This document shows, in pieces, positions 43,801-64,000 of a stretch of DNA of 64,000 nt. This DNA comes from Blastocystis sp. Blastoise (lineage: Eukaryota > Sar > Bigyra > Opalinata > Blastocystidae). The notes beneath the pieces were generated by a model, which saw only the letters and a list, made by a program, of their open reading frames with translations, did not search any database and had not been told where the DNA came from. Both the position numbers and the translations under genes were made by a program. How positions within the stretch are numbered: the first letter of the stretch is position 1; each line of letters starts with the position of its first letter. The DNA lies in the NCBI GenBank assembly GCA_039096225.1, contig JBBPEB010000009.1:310001-374000 (forward strand), given 5' to 3'.

Positions 43801-46800
43801 GATTTTTGTATAGTATTACTAACATTATCAATCATATATCTATTATATACACCAGTATGATCAGGTATATAAAAGAATTGACGATAATTTGAATCAGACC
43901 AATATATATGTTCACGATGATCTATAATGACCCAATCCCCGCAATTATCACCTTCACAATGAGCAGCTTTTATTGTCCAACTTTCAGGTCTATTCGCACG
44001 TTTTACAGAAGAAGGAATATAAAGAGAATAATAATTTACCCATATGTATTCATCATCAAGATGTTTAAAAGTAATATTTTGCCCATCAAAGAAAGTGGTT
44101 GTAGTAGAATATATATGATCATGTATATAAGGGTAATTACCTGATTGAGAAGACATAGTAACAGCATCATAGAAAGAAAAAGAAGGACCTATTAATATAT
44201 ATATATATAATATATATATAGTATTTATAAATAGAATAATAAAAATAATTTGAATATTAAAATATTAATAATCATGATTCTTTTAATATACCTTTATTAA
44301 TATCTCTAACAGAGAAGTCAGTTGCATGTTTATAGATAATACCACCTTCTTGAGAAACTGTTGAATCTCCAAGAATCATTATACTGATTACATTTCGACC
44401 TACTACAAGGGAAGAAGAAGGAACAGTAATCTTTCGTCCTTTCACTTCGGTATATCTAGAAGTGGCATTTGAATATATAGTTATTTCACCTTCAGGAATT
44501 CTATTTTTAAATACTTCTATATCATTAATATATATCATAATACCATGTAAATAATTCGCTTCAATCTCTATACCTGTATGAATATCAACTGATTCTATAG
44601 TAAATGTTTTTCTATATAATTCTATATGTTTTATAGATCCTTGCTGAGGCCATGTGATCAGCGTCCAATCAGAATCATCAAACGTCTTTTTATACCAATC
44701 ATTTGAATACCATTGTGTTTTGTATTTCCATTCTGATTGATGTTTTATATAATATTTTGTAGAGAAATAAGTATCAGAATTTTCAAAAGGAATTTGTCTT
44801 CCTTTATATATAAGTGTCGTATTATCAAGAGAAAGAAGAGAAGATGGGAAGTCAACTTGTTTGGTATATACATATAAATAAGATCCTTCAGACCATTCGT
44901 GGAGGGAACTAAATGGAGGGAAAATAAGGAGGGAAATCATAAATAGTTGATTATTAATATGTTTAGTATATACATAATATATATTAAGAAATAAAATTGG
45001 TTATAGTTATTAATATATATATATATATAAGATTAATAAATATAAATAGATAATATACTTAGAAGATCCATAATGGACTTGATAAATAGCTTCATCAACA
45101 CATAATTCATAATATATTTTATCTGATGATTTCTGTGTAGTATTTGCTTTTTCTTCTAAAATAACTTCTCCTGTAATAGTATTTGATATAGAATAAGTTT
45201 CTGTAGTATCCACTTTTGATCCATATTGACGTACAATCTTTAAATGACTTTGTGAACAATCTATTATATATATATATTAATTACGTTAATCAATTATATT
45301 TAATACAATTAAATAAATATAAAATAAATGTAAAATAAATATAAAAAAAAATATATAAAAATAAATAAATACATACACTTAAAGTTAAGAGTGAGAACAA
45401 CGGTTTGCTGAACTGGATGAAGAGCTGTAATTGTATAACTATTGATATCTGTTGGTTCCACAAGCTAATCGAGAAGAAACAATAGATATATAGGATATAG
45501 TAAAAAAATATAAAATAATAATTAATAAAATAATAAATAATATTATATATAACATATAATATACAGTTCCTGAAATAATGCCAGTGACATTATCGATGCT
45601 CATTCCCACGGGGAGATCTGGAGAAATAGAGAATGTATTATATCCCTTGACAGCAGGTACTATGTCTTCTGCTTCCATATATACATAACGATTATAAGTA
45701 GAAGAAGGATAAGAGAGAGGCTCAGGGGATATATTACAGGTATATATATAGAACTCAGAGATTACCGTGTTAGATCCACCGTGATTATCTAGAGAAGGGA
45801 TGGAATACAATAATAGAATAATATATAATAATCATTAATACGATATAATAATAATGATTATAATAAAATACTATAAAAATTAAGATAATAATAATAAATA
45901 GAATAATATAATATAAACTTAAAAATCCTATAATAACATCATTATATACTTAGGATATAAAGTTTCATCTTATTATAAGCATTAGTCTGAGGGGGCATTG
46001 TGTAGTTATACCACTTATTGGACTCCGAGACAATCTTTCGTTCCATATCAATAGGTATATATTCTTGGGATTCTGAATTATATCCATAAATATCATAAGA
46101 AGTGGGTGTGTCCGTAGTATAACTTAAAGGAGCAAAAGCATAACCATTCACTTGAATATAACTATATATATACAAATGTTTTATGATAATAATAATAATA
46201 ATAATAATAAACATAAATATATATATATATAAGTATTATTATCAAATTGGTATTCAACATATATATCGCTTCTCTTTTCTCCATGCCATTGCCAGCCTAA
46301 ACGATAATCAAATAAATTACTAGCAGGTTCAGCTATAGAAGATAATAATAAATATATATATAAAGAAAATAATTATATATATATACATGTGGAAGAGCTA
46401 GGAGAATCTAAAATAGTGACAGTATCTACAACATAAGCACATTCTATATAATAAACATAATAATAATAATAATATATATAATAATATAATAATAATAATA
46501 ATAAATATAATATATATAATAATAATATATATATAATAATAATATATATAATAATAATAATAATAATACTATTAGGTAATGTAGCACTGATGGGTGTGAA
46601 AAAGACGTTTATATGATTAGAAGAAGAAGAAGAAGTAGAAGAAATAGATATAGCGAGTATATTATGAGTTTGAAGAGGATAGGCAGATAGTATTACTTTC
46701 ATAAAGTCTGTAGAATCAAAGTTATTATAAGTATTTTCATTATTATGATATACAAGAACGTCATTTAAATAGATAGCTATATTACCATTATATAATAAAC

Positions 46801-47518
46801 CAAGAGTATAAGCAGCAATCATATTAACATTTACAGCATTAAAAGGAATTCTATAGAAATCAGAAGTAGAAGTAGTTTCTTTTGAAGATCCTAAAGTGAT
46901 TGTAGACCATGAGTCATCGTTAAAAGTAGATTTATACCAATTTTCTACTTGTGTATTCGAATACTTTACAGAACTATTCGCAGAAATGTAAGTATTAACT
47001 AGAATCGAGATAGGATAATAATATCAATATTGAATAAACATACAGTCTAAAGAGTAAGTAAGTAAATAACCAGCATTCTGAGATACTTTGGTAATCAAAT
47101 TATTATAAGGTCCATATAAAACAAGATAAGATTCAGATTTATCACTTGGAGGATTTCTATATGTGAGAATTAAAATGATAAAACAAAAAAGAAATGAAAA
47201 AAATAGGGAAAAAAAGAAACAATGAATTCTTAAATTATTAAAAACATACAATGATTCATAAATCAACGTATATATCATATCGTCACTTTTAGGTAAACAA
47301 TATTCTTTATATAATTTCTCATGTTTCGAAGTTTCTCCTCGAAGAAGATCTTTAATTTGACCATTTTGCTTTCCAACAAGTGTCCATGTTTCATTTGTTT
47401 GTTTGTAGCAATAGTGGAGTGCACTAATTTGTATTTCGTTTTCATTACATTGAATTAATGCAAATGAACATTGCATGAAAAACAAAGTTATCAATATGAA
47501 TATAAATGATACTTTCAT
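40896..47518 (-). CDS. Large modular type I membrane protein, receptor-like
   Basis: The start at 47518 gives a signal peptide (MKVSFIFILITLFFMQCSFA). The ectodomain has repeating modules. One type has a W-Y-x3-F/Y-x-D-x2-W core: WYKKTFDDSDWTLI, WYSEDYNDASWNTVQ and a third on the exon near 46,930; these look like jelly-roll carbohydrate-binding folds (for example IHTGIEIEANYLHGIMIYIN). A discoidin-like type has IPDHTGVYNRYMIDNVSN and MPPQTNAYNKMKLYI. Putative Ig/He-PIG strands are SPSLPTGISLDKTTGIITG and SPDLPVGMSIDNVTGIISG. Near the C-terminus, CPSGYFGTQSRSC precedes one transmembrane segment (IYIVIACVLVTIIAIIYVLI) and a short basic tail (KRYTLRK ... EELANLRKKVGG), ending HIIVSSN. Many exons with GTATAT/ATATAG borders, not all resolved. 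Likely a cell-surface adhesion or ligand-binding protein. A transposon sits 52 bp upstream of the ATG. Confidence 0.65.
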
Positions 47519-47570
47519 ATCAAAAAGAAAAGAGAAAAAAAAATGTGAAATGTGGAAATAAAAATTTAGA

Positions 47571-47578
47571 ATCGAATT
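47571..47578 (+). repeat. Left target-site duplication of the 4.8 kb transposon
   Basis: ATCGAATT, identical to 52379-52386 directly after the right end. An 8-bp duplication is the hAT length. Confidence 0.9.
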
Positions 47579-48658
47579 TTGACCAGACAAAAAGTTGCTC
47601 TTTCAGTATGTCGGTTTCTGGCGACTTTTTTAAACCAGAAAAAAGTTTCCAGTTTTTAGTAATTAAGTCGTATAAGAAACACGGTTATTTTATGTTTTTT
47701 GAGTCACTTAGTGTTTACCTGATAAAATGGTAGCAACTTTTTATATTTAAAAACATATTAGGGTAAAAGAAGACATGAATAAAAGTATTATATATATTTA
47801 TGTATTATAGGAAACTCACATATATTATAAACAGTATAAAATTACATAAATAATATATATTAATTGAGTTACAAAAAAATTTTTTTATTCTTGTGAATAC
47901 AATAAGAATCACTTATATAAAAGTGTTTTTTCTTGGGAAAACAATATTTTTTGAAGATTTTCTTGATGTTATTAAATGAATTATATAATTGTATCCAGAA
48001 AGACTTTAACAATACTGTTTTAAAATTCTATTCTAATTTACTGTTATATATAAAAATAAATTATAAAAAACTATCAAAAAAGCAATTGGAAATCATATTT
48101 GTTTGACAGTATATTATTTAAGCTATTAACTTATTCTAGTCTATTTATAATATAGTTTTAAGCACAGATAAAGATATGAATACTCAAAAACCTACTTATA
48201 AAAAAACAATGGAGACTAATTCTTTAGAAAACGTTATCTCTCCTCAAAGACCTATATGTAAATTAAGAGGACACTCAATTAAAAATGTACAACTAGGTAA
48301 ATTCATACTATTATTTTGTCTTACACATTCATTTTTTTAGATTCAAACGACTTTGTAGTTTCCCCATGTTTAAATCAGTCAGAAAATACTAAAATTCATC
48401 GTAAACCAGGAAGACCTCCAAAAATAAAACGAGGACCAAAACCTAAAAAAGGTAATCAATTAATTCTTTATTTCTTTTTATAAATTTTACTATTTTCATT
48501 TTATATAGAGAACGAAAAAACAATAAACGAAAAAATTGAAAAAAATACTAACAACGAAACTAAAAGTATTTAAAATTATTTTCATTTTCATTTTTATTTT
48601 TATTTTATATAGAGAATAAAAACACTATTACGGCTTTTATTCGAAGAGAACAATTTAA
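47579..48658 (+). repeat. Left long terminal inverted repeat
   Basis: 1,080 bp, inverted relative to 51298-52378; identity ends after GAACAATTTAA. It contains the transposase upstream region and a copy of its first three exons plus the start of the fourth, reading inward. Confidence 0.92.
48176..48658 (+). pseudogene. Truncated copy of transposase 5' exons in the left inverted repeat
   Basis: ATG at 48176, then MNTQKPTYKKTMETNSLENV and the AT-hook-like exon. It lies 597 bp from the left end, exactly as the intact start lies 597 bp from the right end. The copy stops at the repeat boundary, within the fourth exon, so it can make only the N-terminal DNA-binding part. It may still be transcribed inward from its own upstream sequence, antisense to the transposase 3' end. 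Confidence 0.8.
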
Positions 48659-48724
48659 AATATATAACCTTTTATTACTTAAATTTCAGATATGCATATG
48701 TAGATATTGATATATATTAATTAA

Positions 48725-51781
<3,057 letters not shown>

Positions 51782-52378
51782 ATCTTTATCTGTGCTTAAA
51801 ACTATATTATAAATAGACTAGAATAAGTTAATAGCTTAAATAATATACTGTCAAACAAATATGATTTCCAATTGCTTTTTTGATAGTTTTTTATAATTTA
51901 TTTTTATATATAACAGTAAATTAGAATAGAATTTTAAAACAGTATTGTTAAAGTCTTTCTGGATACAATTATATAATTCATTTAATAACATCAAGAAAAT
52001 CTTCAAAAAATATTGTTTTCCCAAGAAAAAACACTTTTATATAAGTGATTCTTATTCTATTCACAATAATAAAAAAATTTTTTTGTAACTCAATTAATAT
52101 ATATTATTTATGTAATTTTATACTGTTTATAATATATGTGAGTTTCCTATAATACATAAATATATATAATACTTTTATTCATGTCTTCTTTTACCCTAAT
52201 ATGTTTTTAAATATAAAAAGTTGCTACCATTTTATCAGGTAAACACTAAGTGACTCAAAAAACATAAAATAACCGTGTTTCTTATACGACTTAATTACTA
52301 AAAACTGGAAACTTTTTTCTGGTTTAAAAAAGTCGCCAGAAACCGACATACTGAAAGAGCAACTTTTTGTCTGGTCAA

Positions 52379-52386
52379 ATCGAATT
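52379..52386 (+). repeat. Right target-site duplication of the 4.8 kb transposon
   Basis: ATCGAATT, matching 47571-47578. Confidence 0.9.
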
Positions 52387-52724
52387 TGTAGAAAAAAAAA
52401 TCTTTGACGCATCTTGCGTTGGAGAAAAATATGTGAATGGCTATTACGTTAGAATGATCTTGTTTCTCTAGTTTATTTTTAAATATTAAACAGTAAGGTT
52501 TTATCTTTATTTTTGTAATATATGAGATCATATAGAGTATGTTATAATTTCTATGATTACGGAGAACTAGATCAAGATACATTATAGCAAACACCAAATT
52601 ATACAAATAATGAAAAATGAAACAAACAAAAAGAAAATGGTACAGACAAAGTTGGAACATCAAAGAGACAGAAGACAATATAGTATCGATGAATTCTTTA
52701 AAAAATAGCAATAAAAAAGAGTGG
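52387..52724. other. Displaced upstream region of the receptor-like gene
   Basis: 338 bp between the transposon and the helicase stop codon. Before insertion it would have joined 47519-47578 and formed the roughly 400 bp spacer that held the receptor-like gene's promoter. It starts with a less AT-rich block (TTTGACGCATCTTGCGTTGG). No gene. Confidence 0.6.
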
Positions 52725-57532
<4,808 letters not shown>

Positions 57533-57742
57533 TTCCTAAATATGAAAATGAATAATAAATTCTTCTCAAATTGAAATATTCATAATTATTATTAAAAAAT
57601 ATATATTAAAATAGATAAAAGTATTTATGTATATATCGATATACCTGTCTGAAGTAGCAATTATATCTTCTAAGACAAGTATGAATAGATAATTAAAATA
57701 TACTGAAAGTTATATAATTTCATGGGAATTATTGTATGAACG

Positions 57743-57750
57743 GTTGTTTT
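57743..57750 (+). repeat. Left target-site duplication of the 1.0 kb element
   Basis: GTTGTTTT, identical to 58757-58764. Confidence 0.85.
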
Positions 57751-57766
57751 TAGAGACTTACAAAAA

Positions 57767-57842
57767 ACCCGTGAAAGATTTTCACGGGTTTTAGAAAATT
57801 ACAGTCAAAAATCTTTCACGGGTTTTGAAACCCGTGAAAGAT
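57767..57842. repeat. Left palindrome cluster of the 1.0 kb element
   Basis: Four copies of ACCCGTGAAA in alternating orientation form two near-perfect hairpins: AAAACCCGTGAAA-GAT-TTTCACGGGTTTT and a second around 57,811-57,842. Confidence 0.9.
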
Positions 57843-58687
57843 ACTTATACCATATTAATCTGTTAATATTATATATATGATTTATTTGAATTGATGTTCA
57901 TATATTAGAATCGTTGTTATACTCATGTATATAATTTCTATAATTTAAATATCAAATTTTTTACTAAATGGGCTCATTTCATGCCCTTATACTAATGTTT
58001 TCTTCATTTTATCACAACAAAAATTTAACTAATTATTTTTGTACTTATAGAAAAGTAAAAAGAGTTGAAATCTATGTATAGAATAGATTTGTACAAATGA
58101 CTATTGATGCTTTACCAGCCAAATACAGGTTGATAGTTTTTAAATGTTTATTATATGTATAATATATTGAAGAATTAATAATAATAAACTTATTTGTGAG
58201 AACATTTTATCCTATTAAAAATAATAGATGAAAAGTTATTATATTATGTTTTTTATATCTAAGACACTTATTATATATTGAGTGGAACACTTTTCATTGT
58301 TTTATAAAAGAATAATTGTCTAAAGACAATAATTGAAGATATATTAATTAGTTATATTTCATCATATTTGACTAGATGTCTATATGTATAGCACGGAAAT
58401 ATTGATACAATTGAATAATAAACAACTTCATCTGAATATGATCCAACTTATATTATAAAAACGGAATAGATATCACACCTACATATTTATCTATTGCTCC
58501 TAAAGTCAAAATATGCAAATCAGAGAATCTAGAATCTTTGTTCATGAAGAAAAGCTAATGAATTGATAAAAAACTTATTCTTATCAAAATATTTTTCCTT
58601 TAATATGAAATTTCCATATATTAATTTATAACAAAGAACATCTTAATCGTTTACAACTCATATAAAGAGAGATATATAACAAAATAA

Positions 58688-58744
58688 AAACCCGTGAATT
58701 TCTTTCACGGGTTTTAAACCCGTGAAAGAATTTCACGGGTTTTT
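58688..58744. repeat. Right palindrome cluster of the 1.0 kb element
   Basis: Four more copies of the 10-mer ACCCGTGAAA (one ending GAAT) as two adjacent hairpins, mirroring the left cluster. Likely transposase-binding subterminal repeats. Confidence 0.9.
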
Positions 58745-58756
58745 TGTAAGTCTCTA

Positions 58757-58764
58757 GTTGTTTT
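58757..58764 (+). repeat. Right target-site duplication of the 1.0 kb element
   Basis: GTTGTTTT, matching 57743-57750. Confidence 0.85.
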
Positions 58765-58846
58765 TCATTTTTCTCCAGAACTGAAATGACATTTGAAAAC
58801 TATTTGTTTTAACCATTTTACTCTCATCTTACTAGTATATAATCAA

Positions 58847-60710
<1,864 letters not shown>

Positions 60711-61412
60711 ATATTATATATAGTATAAATATATATGTATATTATGGATATAATAAATATTCTTTGAATGCTATTGTTATTATTATCTCTACACCACTTT
60801 TTCTTATTTTATTTCTATTTGTTTACTATTCATTTATTAACTGTTATTTACTTCATTCACCTCTGTTTTTAGTTATTATTCTACATTATATATATATATC
60901 ATTGTATTTATTCTAAATATTATACGACTATTCTTCATTTATTATTTTATTTATATCCTTTTTTATTTGTATTCAATTACTCTCTTCATTTTATGTATAA
61001 CATTGCATAATAAGAATAAATATAAAGTGGTTTTTCATTATCATTTTTCATATTTATTATTTTTTTGACTAATGCCGAGTTATTTATAATAAAATAAACT
61101 GTCAATATTTATCATTGAATAATTATAATAATATTTATTCAACTAAGGTATTGACTCAGAAAGCATATTTTATGATAATTAAATGTATTATTTTAAATTA
61201 AATGATTGTCATAGCATTCTTTTAAAAAACCAGAAAGAACAGAACTTTAAGAGATAGTTGAAAATAATAATTTATAATGAAATAACAATTATAATGTATA
61301 CAAACTTAATTATATGAAGAAAAGAAATGGAATACTAAAAAGTGAACTTGAAGAAAAAGGAAAAAAGAAAATACATTCATAAATAATATATATATATATT
61401 GACTATCTTACT
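60711..61412. other. Convergent 3' spacer
   Basis: 702 bp between the stops of the ArfGAP and SNARE genes. AT-rich, no gene or clear repeat. Confidence 0.55.
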
Positions 61413-62734
61413 CTACATGAAACGTAAGATTAATAATAATATAATAATCGTGATTATAAGATATAAAATCACTTTGATTTCCCAACAATCTATACATATA
61501 AATATATATAATAAATAATTATATCTAGTATTATAATATATATACTATTTGTTTTTAATAATCGTTGCACTTTGCCTCTAGCGACATCTAAATGAACTTG
61601 AGCAGTTTCAAAATGATTATCTAAATCATGAACCATCCTATATATATATATATTATATTATTTTTATTTATCAATATAAATTGTATTTCTAGTATTATTT
61701 TATTATTATTTATCTATATAAATATTATTTATACATGTAATATTATTCTATTATTATTTGTCAATATAAATATTATTTATATATGTAATGATAACTATAT
61801 ATATATATATATACAATGTTTGTTCATGAACTTCTCCATTGATATCAGTAGCAATATTATTTAATCGCGTTAATTGATCCCCCATTTCAACTAATACTTC
61901 ATCCTGAGCTTTTACTATCTCCTATAGATATATATTAATATAAGTATAATAATAATAATATATCAAATAATAATAAACATAATATAATAATAAATAATAA
62001 AATAAATATAATATATCCAATAATAATAAACATAATATAATAATAAATAATAAATAATAATATATCCAATAATAATAAACATAATAGAATAATAATAAAA
62101 TAAATAATAATATATCCAATAATAATAAATATAATATATACTTCTTGCTTCGCCTTTACACCTCTAATAAGTCCTGCCGTTTCTTCTTCATCTGCATCTT
62201 TAGCTTCTTTTAGCTTCTTCTTTAAATCTTTCTTAGCCTATATATAGAACATTGATACTATTAAAACTAATTAAAATAATATATATATATAAATTATTAA
62301 ATATTCCTATTCAAATGCTAATTAAAATATAAGAAATCATAAATAAATACCTCTTTTTGAGATTTTTCAAGAGCACTTTTCGTAGCATCCATATTATCTC
62401 GAATGGATTTCACAAGATCACGAACATCATTTAAATAGCTTTTTCTTCGTATTATCTCATCTGTATCAATATATTGTGCAGCATCCTTACTAATATGATG
62501 AGACTCCACATCACTAATGCATTTTTGTAACTCAGCTACTAACTCTTCCAATTCCTGAAGGTTCTGAAGCAACTTTTTTGTATCAATTCTAAACTGTGAT
62601 GTATATGCAATAGCACCTTTAGCAACAATTGTAGACCATTTCTCATATAATTCACGTGTGACTGAGAGACGATGCTCCAAATCTTCCCGAACGTAAAAGT
62701 AAGGATCTCCAGTAAAATCTTTAGACTTATTCAT
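61413..62734 (-). CDS. Syntaxin-6/Tlg1-like Qc-SNARE
   Basis: Start MNKSKDFTGDPYFYVREDLE at 62734; DPYFYVREDL matches the 'DPFFVVKDEV' start of the syntaxin-6 N-terminal three-helix domain. Helices continue with RLSVTRELYEKWSTIV and NLQELEELVAELQKCISDVE. A lysine-rich linker (KKDLKKKLKEAKDADEEE) precedes the SNARE motif, which runs through IVKAQDEVLVEMGDQLTRLN and DIATDINGEVHEQ, then VHDLDNHFETAQVHLDVARG and KVQRLL. The last exon supplies a C-terminal anchor (CWEIKVILYLIITIIIILLL, then ILRFM) and TAG at 61413-61415. Every junction joins in phase. It functions in fusion at the trans-Golgi/endosome. The final anchor exon is short and easily missed. Confidence 0.85.
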
Positions 62735-62991
62735 TTAATAAAACATATAATATCCTTAATAATTTTTGAAACATTTTTAGCAAAAAAAATTAACTGACTT
62801 TTTTGTTTTATGTATTTTTATTATTTTAAGTATGAAGTGATATAGATTATATTCGAAAAAAATACAGTTTTGTAAACGTTCCACTTTTTTTTAATTTCAG
62901 GATCCATTTATATATCCTATATAGGTCTTATCATGGAGGAATCATTGATCATATGCATATAAATGTTAGATTTTGACTTTGATAATAAGTC
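62735..62991. promoter_or_regulatory. Divergent promoter region
   Basis: 257 bp between the starts of the SNARE gene (minus) and the orphan gene (plus). Contains AT-rich sequence and a CAGGATCC/GGTCTTATCATGG block. Specific elements not identified; inferred from position only. Confidence 0.4.
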
Positions 62992-63576
62992 ATGATAGAG
63001 TTTCCAAAGGATTTGGAAGAGTATGAGCAGTATATGCATGGAAAATGTTTATTTGGTCAAGAAATTCTGTTGTTCTATGATGGTGATGAGCAGAAGCCAT
63101 ATGTAGCTGTTGTAGGTCACAATAGAAAGGTGATACCGAAGGATATCGATACAAGAATCTTTTATCATTTGAGTGAAGATGCAGATAATCGAGGTGATAG
63201 CGATATTATGCAAGAATATCTTACTGATTTTTACTTTAATCCAGAGAATCATAAAATCTATGGAGGATATACAGATCCAGAATATGGTTTTGTTTCTATT
63301 ACTAGTTATTATTCTTCTTATGAAAGAAAATATTATAAATCAAATAGAAATGGTCCTCAACATCATGATAATATATGGAAACGATCTGAGTTGAAGATAC
63401 AATGTTCTGGTCATTTTAAAATTCATCCTCGATATCATACATTTACTATGCCCTCTGAGTACTTGCCTGATATCATATTAAATAATGAAGGAAAAACATT
63501 ATATCTCCGTTGGAATTGTAAAGTTAACAAACAAATTAAACTTTTTATAGATGGAATCGAAGTGATTTATGAATGA
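62992..63576 (+). CDS. Hypothetical protein, single exon, 194 residues
   Basis: Intronless open frame from MIEFPKDLEEYEQYMHGKCL to LFIDGIEVIYE with TGA at 63574-63576. Mixed composition and no low complexity make it a convincing gene. It is acidic and Tyr-rich: LFYDGDEQKPYVAVVGHNRK near residue 30, then YNNP-like FNPENHKIYGGYTDPEYG, a His-rich SGHFKIHPRYHTF, and a C-terminal beta-rich KTLYLRWNCKVNKQIKLF. No signal peptide, membrane span or recognised catalytic motif. I do not recognise the family. The small beta-rich ending could belong to a binding fold, but no function is proposed. Confidence 0.75.
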   Translation: MIEFPKDLEEYEQYMHGKCLFGQEILLFYDGDEQKPYVAVVGHNRKVIPKDIDTRIFYHLSEDADNRGDSDIMQEYLTDFYFNPENHKIYGGYTDPEYGFVSITSYYSSYERKYYKSNRNGPQHHDNIWKRSELKIQCSGHFKIHPRYHTFTMPSEYLPDIILNNEGKTLYLRWNCKVNKQIKLFIDGIEVIYE

Positions 63577-63802
63577 AATAAATATTTAATTGTTTGGTTG
63601 TAATAAATAAATATAAATAAATAAATAAATATATATATATATATAGAAAAAAACCCTTTAACAAAACAATTTTTAACAATAAAACAAAGATCTTTGATAT
63701 ACATATATAGACGAATGATAAGTTCAGGAAATATAAAGAACATAAGAGAAATGACATATATATCTAGTTTTATATAGAAAATGAATAAGGTAGTACTTAT
63801 GT

Positions 63803-63859
63803 TTAATTAACTGTAAGAGGTTGTACAATTTGACAAGCACCAGTACCTGATTTAATAAC
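63803..63859 (-). CDS. Last exon of a minus-strand gene that extends beyond the window
   Basis: After an ATATAG acceptor at 63860, the frame reads VIKSGTGACQIVQPLTVN and stops with TAA (63803-63805). Upstream (plus-strand right) is an AAT-rich intron that runs to the window end. The short peptide is not enough to name the product. Confidence 0.5.
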   Translation of the reverse strand, partial: VIKSGTGACQIVQPLTVN

Positions 63860-63889
63860 CTATATAAAGAAATAGTAAAATTTTGATAG

Positions 63890-64000
63890 AATAATAATAA
63901 TAATAATATATAGAATATAATAATAATAAACATAATAATAAACATAAAAAATATAATAAACATAATAATAATAATAAACACAATAATAATAATAAATATA
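63890..64000 (+). repeat. AAT/AAACAT array, runs off the window
   Basis: AAT units with several AAACATAAT interruptions in the intron of the last gene; continues at least to the window end. Confidence 0.85.

Larger units (their letters stand above)
57751..58756. mobile_element. Non-autonomous hAT-type element (MITE-like), 1,006 bp
   Basis: Ends are the perfect 26-bp inverted repeats TAGAGACTTACAAAAAACCC + GTGAAA (57751-57776 and 58731-58756), flanked by the 8-bp duplication GTTGTTTT. An 8-bp duplication and a TAGAG-type terminus are hAT features. The interior is AT-rich without a convincing open frame, so it must borrow a transposase. Its ends share nothing with the 4.8 kb element (TTGACCAG), so a different hAT enzyme is needed. 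It sits between two divergent genes (helicase and Glo3-type ArfGAP) and so lies in both upstream regions. Confidence 0.85.

Noticed and set aside
52298-52711. 137-residue minus-strand frame across the transposon's right end
   Set aside because: It spans the insertion junction and has no recognisable content; the overlap with the inverted repeat makes it a chance frame.

Overview
The window is very AT-rich, intron-dense nuclear DNA from a unicellular eukaryote. Stops are TAA, TAG and TGA under the standard code. Almost every intron starts GTATAT and ends ATATAG. Long (AAT)n arrays occur both as poly-Asn coding sequence and as intron filler. Intergenic spaces are short. The gene set (Rab7, Lunapark-like protein, Glo3-type ArfGAP, Qc-SNARE, CAF1, DEAH splicing helicase, TAF1B/Rrn7-like factor, GH20 hexosaminidase) is general eukaryotic and does not fix a lineage. 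The GTATAT donors argue against Dictyostelium, which uses GTAAGT. An AT-rich free-living or anaerobic protist, or an early-branching fungus-like organism, fits, but I cannot name a species.

Layout. 1-9 kb: the end of an Asn-rich protein, a Pol I initiation factor (TAF1B/Rrn7-like), the CAF1 deadenylase, a 2 kb purine-rich spacer and an alpha/beta hydrolase. 9.3-18.3 kb: one secreted cysteine-rich gene built from about 25 tandem modules spread over several dozen exons. 18.9-37.2 kb: Lunapark-like protein, intronless GH20 hexosaminidase, scramblase-like protein, PHS-type phosphate transporter, F-box protein, Rab7, an eIF4B/eIF4G-like W2 protein and uridine phosphorylase. 37.7-47.5 kb: an MFS transporter and a large modular type I membrane protein with receptor-like architecture.

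47.6-52.4 kb holds a complete 4,800-bp hAT-like DNA transposon. It has a perfect 8-bp target duplication and unusually long (1.08 kb) near-identical inverted repeats. Its transposase carries an AT-hook-like N-terminus, a BED-type zinc finger and a hAT dimerisation region, and two of its introns are filled with AAT arrays. The insertion lies 52 bp upstream of the start codon of the receptor-like gene. 52.7-57.5 kb is a DHX16/Prp2 helicase. 57.75-58.76 kb is a second, 1,006-bp non-autonomous element with an 8-bp target duplication, 26-bp inverted repeats and eight subterminal copies of ACCCGTGAAA. 58.8-64 kb: ArfGAP2/3 (Glo3), a syntaxin-6-like SNARE, an intronless orphan gene and the last exon of another gene.

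The genes form no operon or pathway cluster. Four act in the endomembrane system (Lunapark-like, Rab7, Glo3, SNARE). The most notable items are the two DNA transposons, the giant cysteine-rich repeat gene with its shifting exon structure, and the intron and AAT-array biology that links host genes to the transposon.
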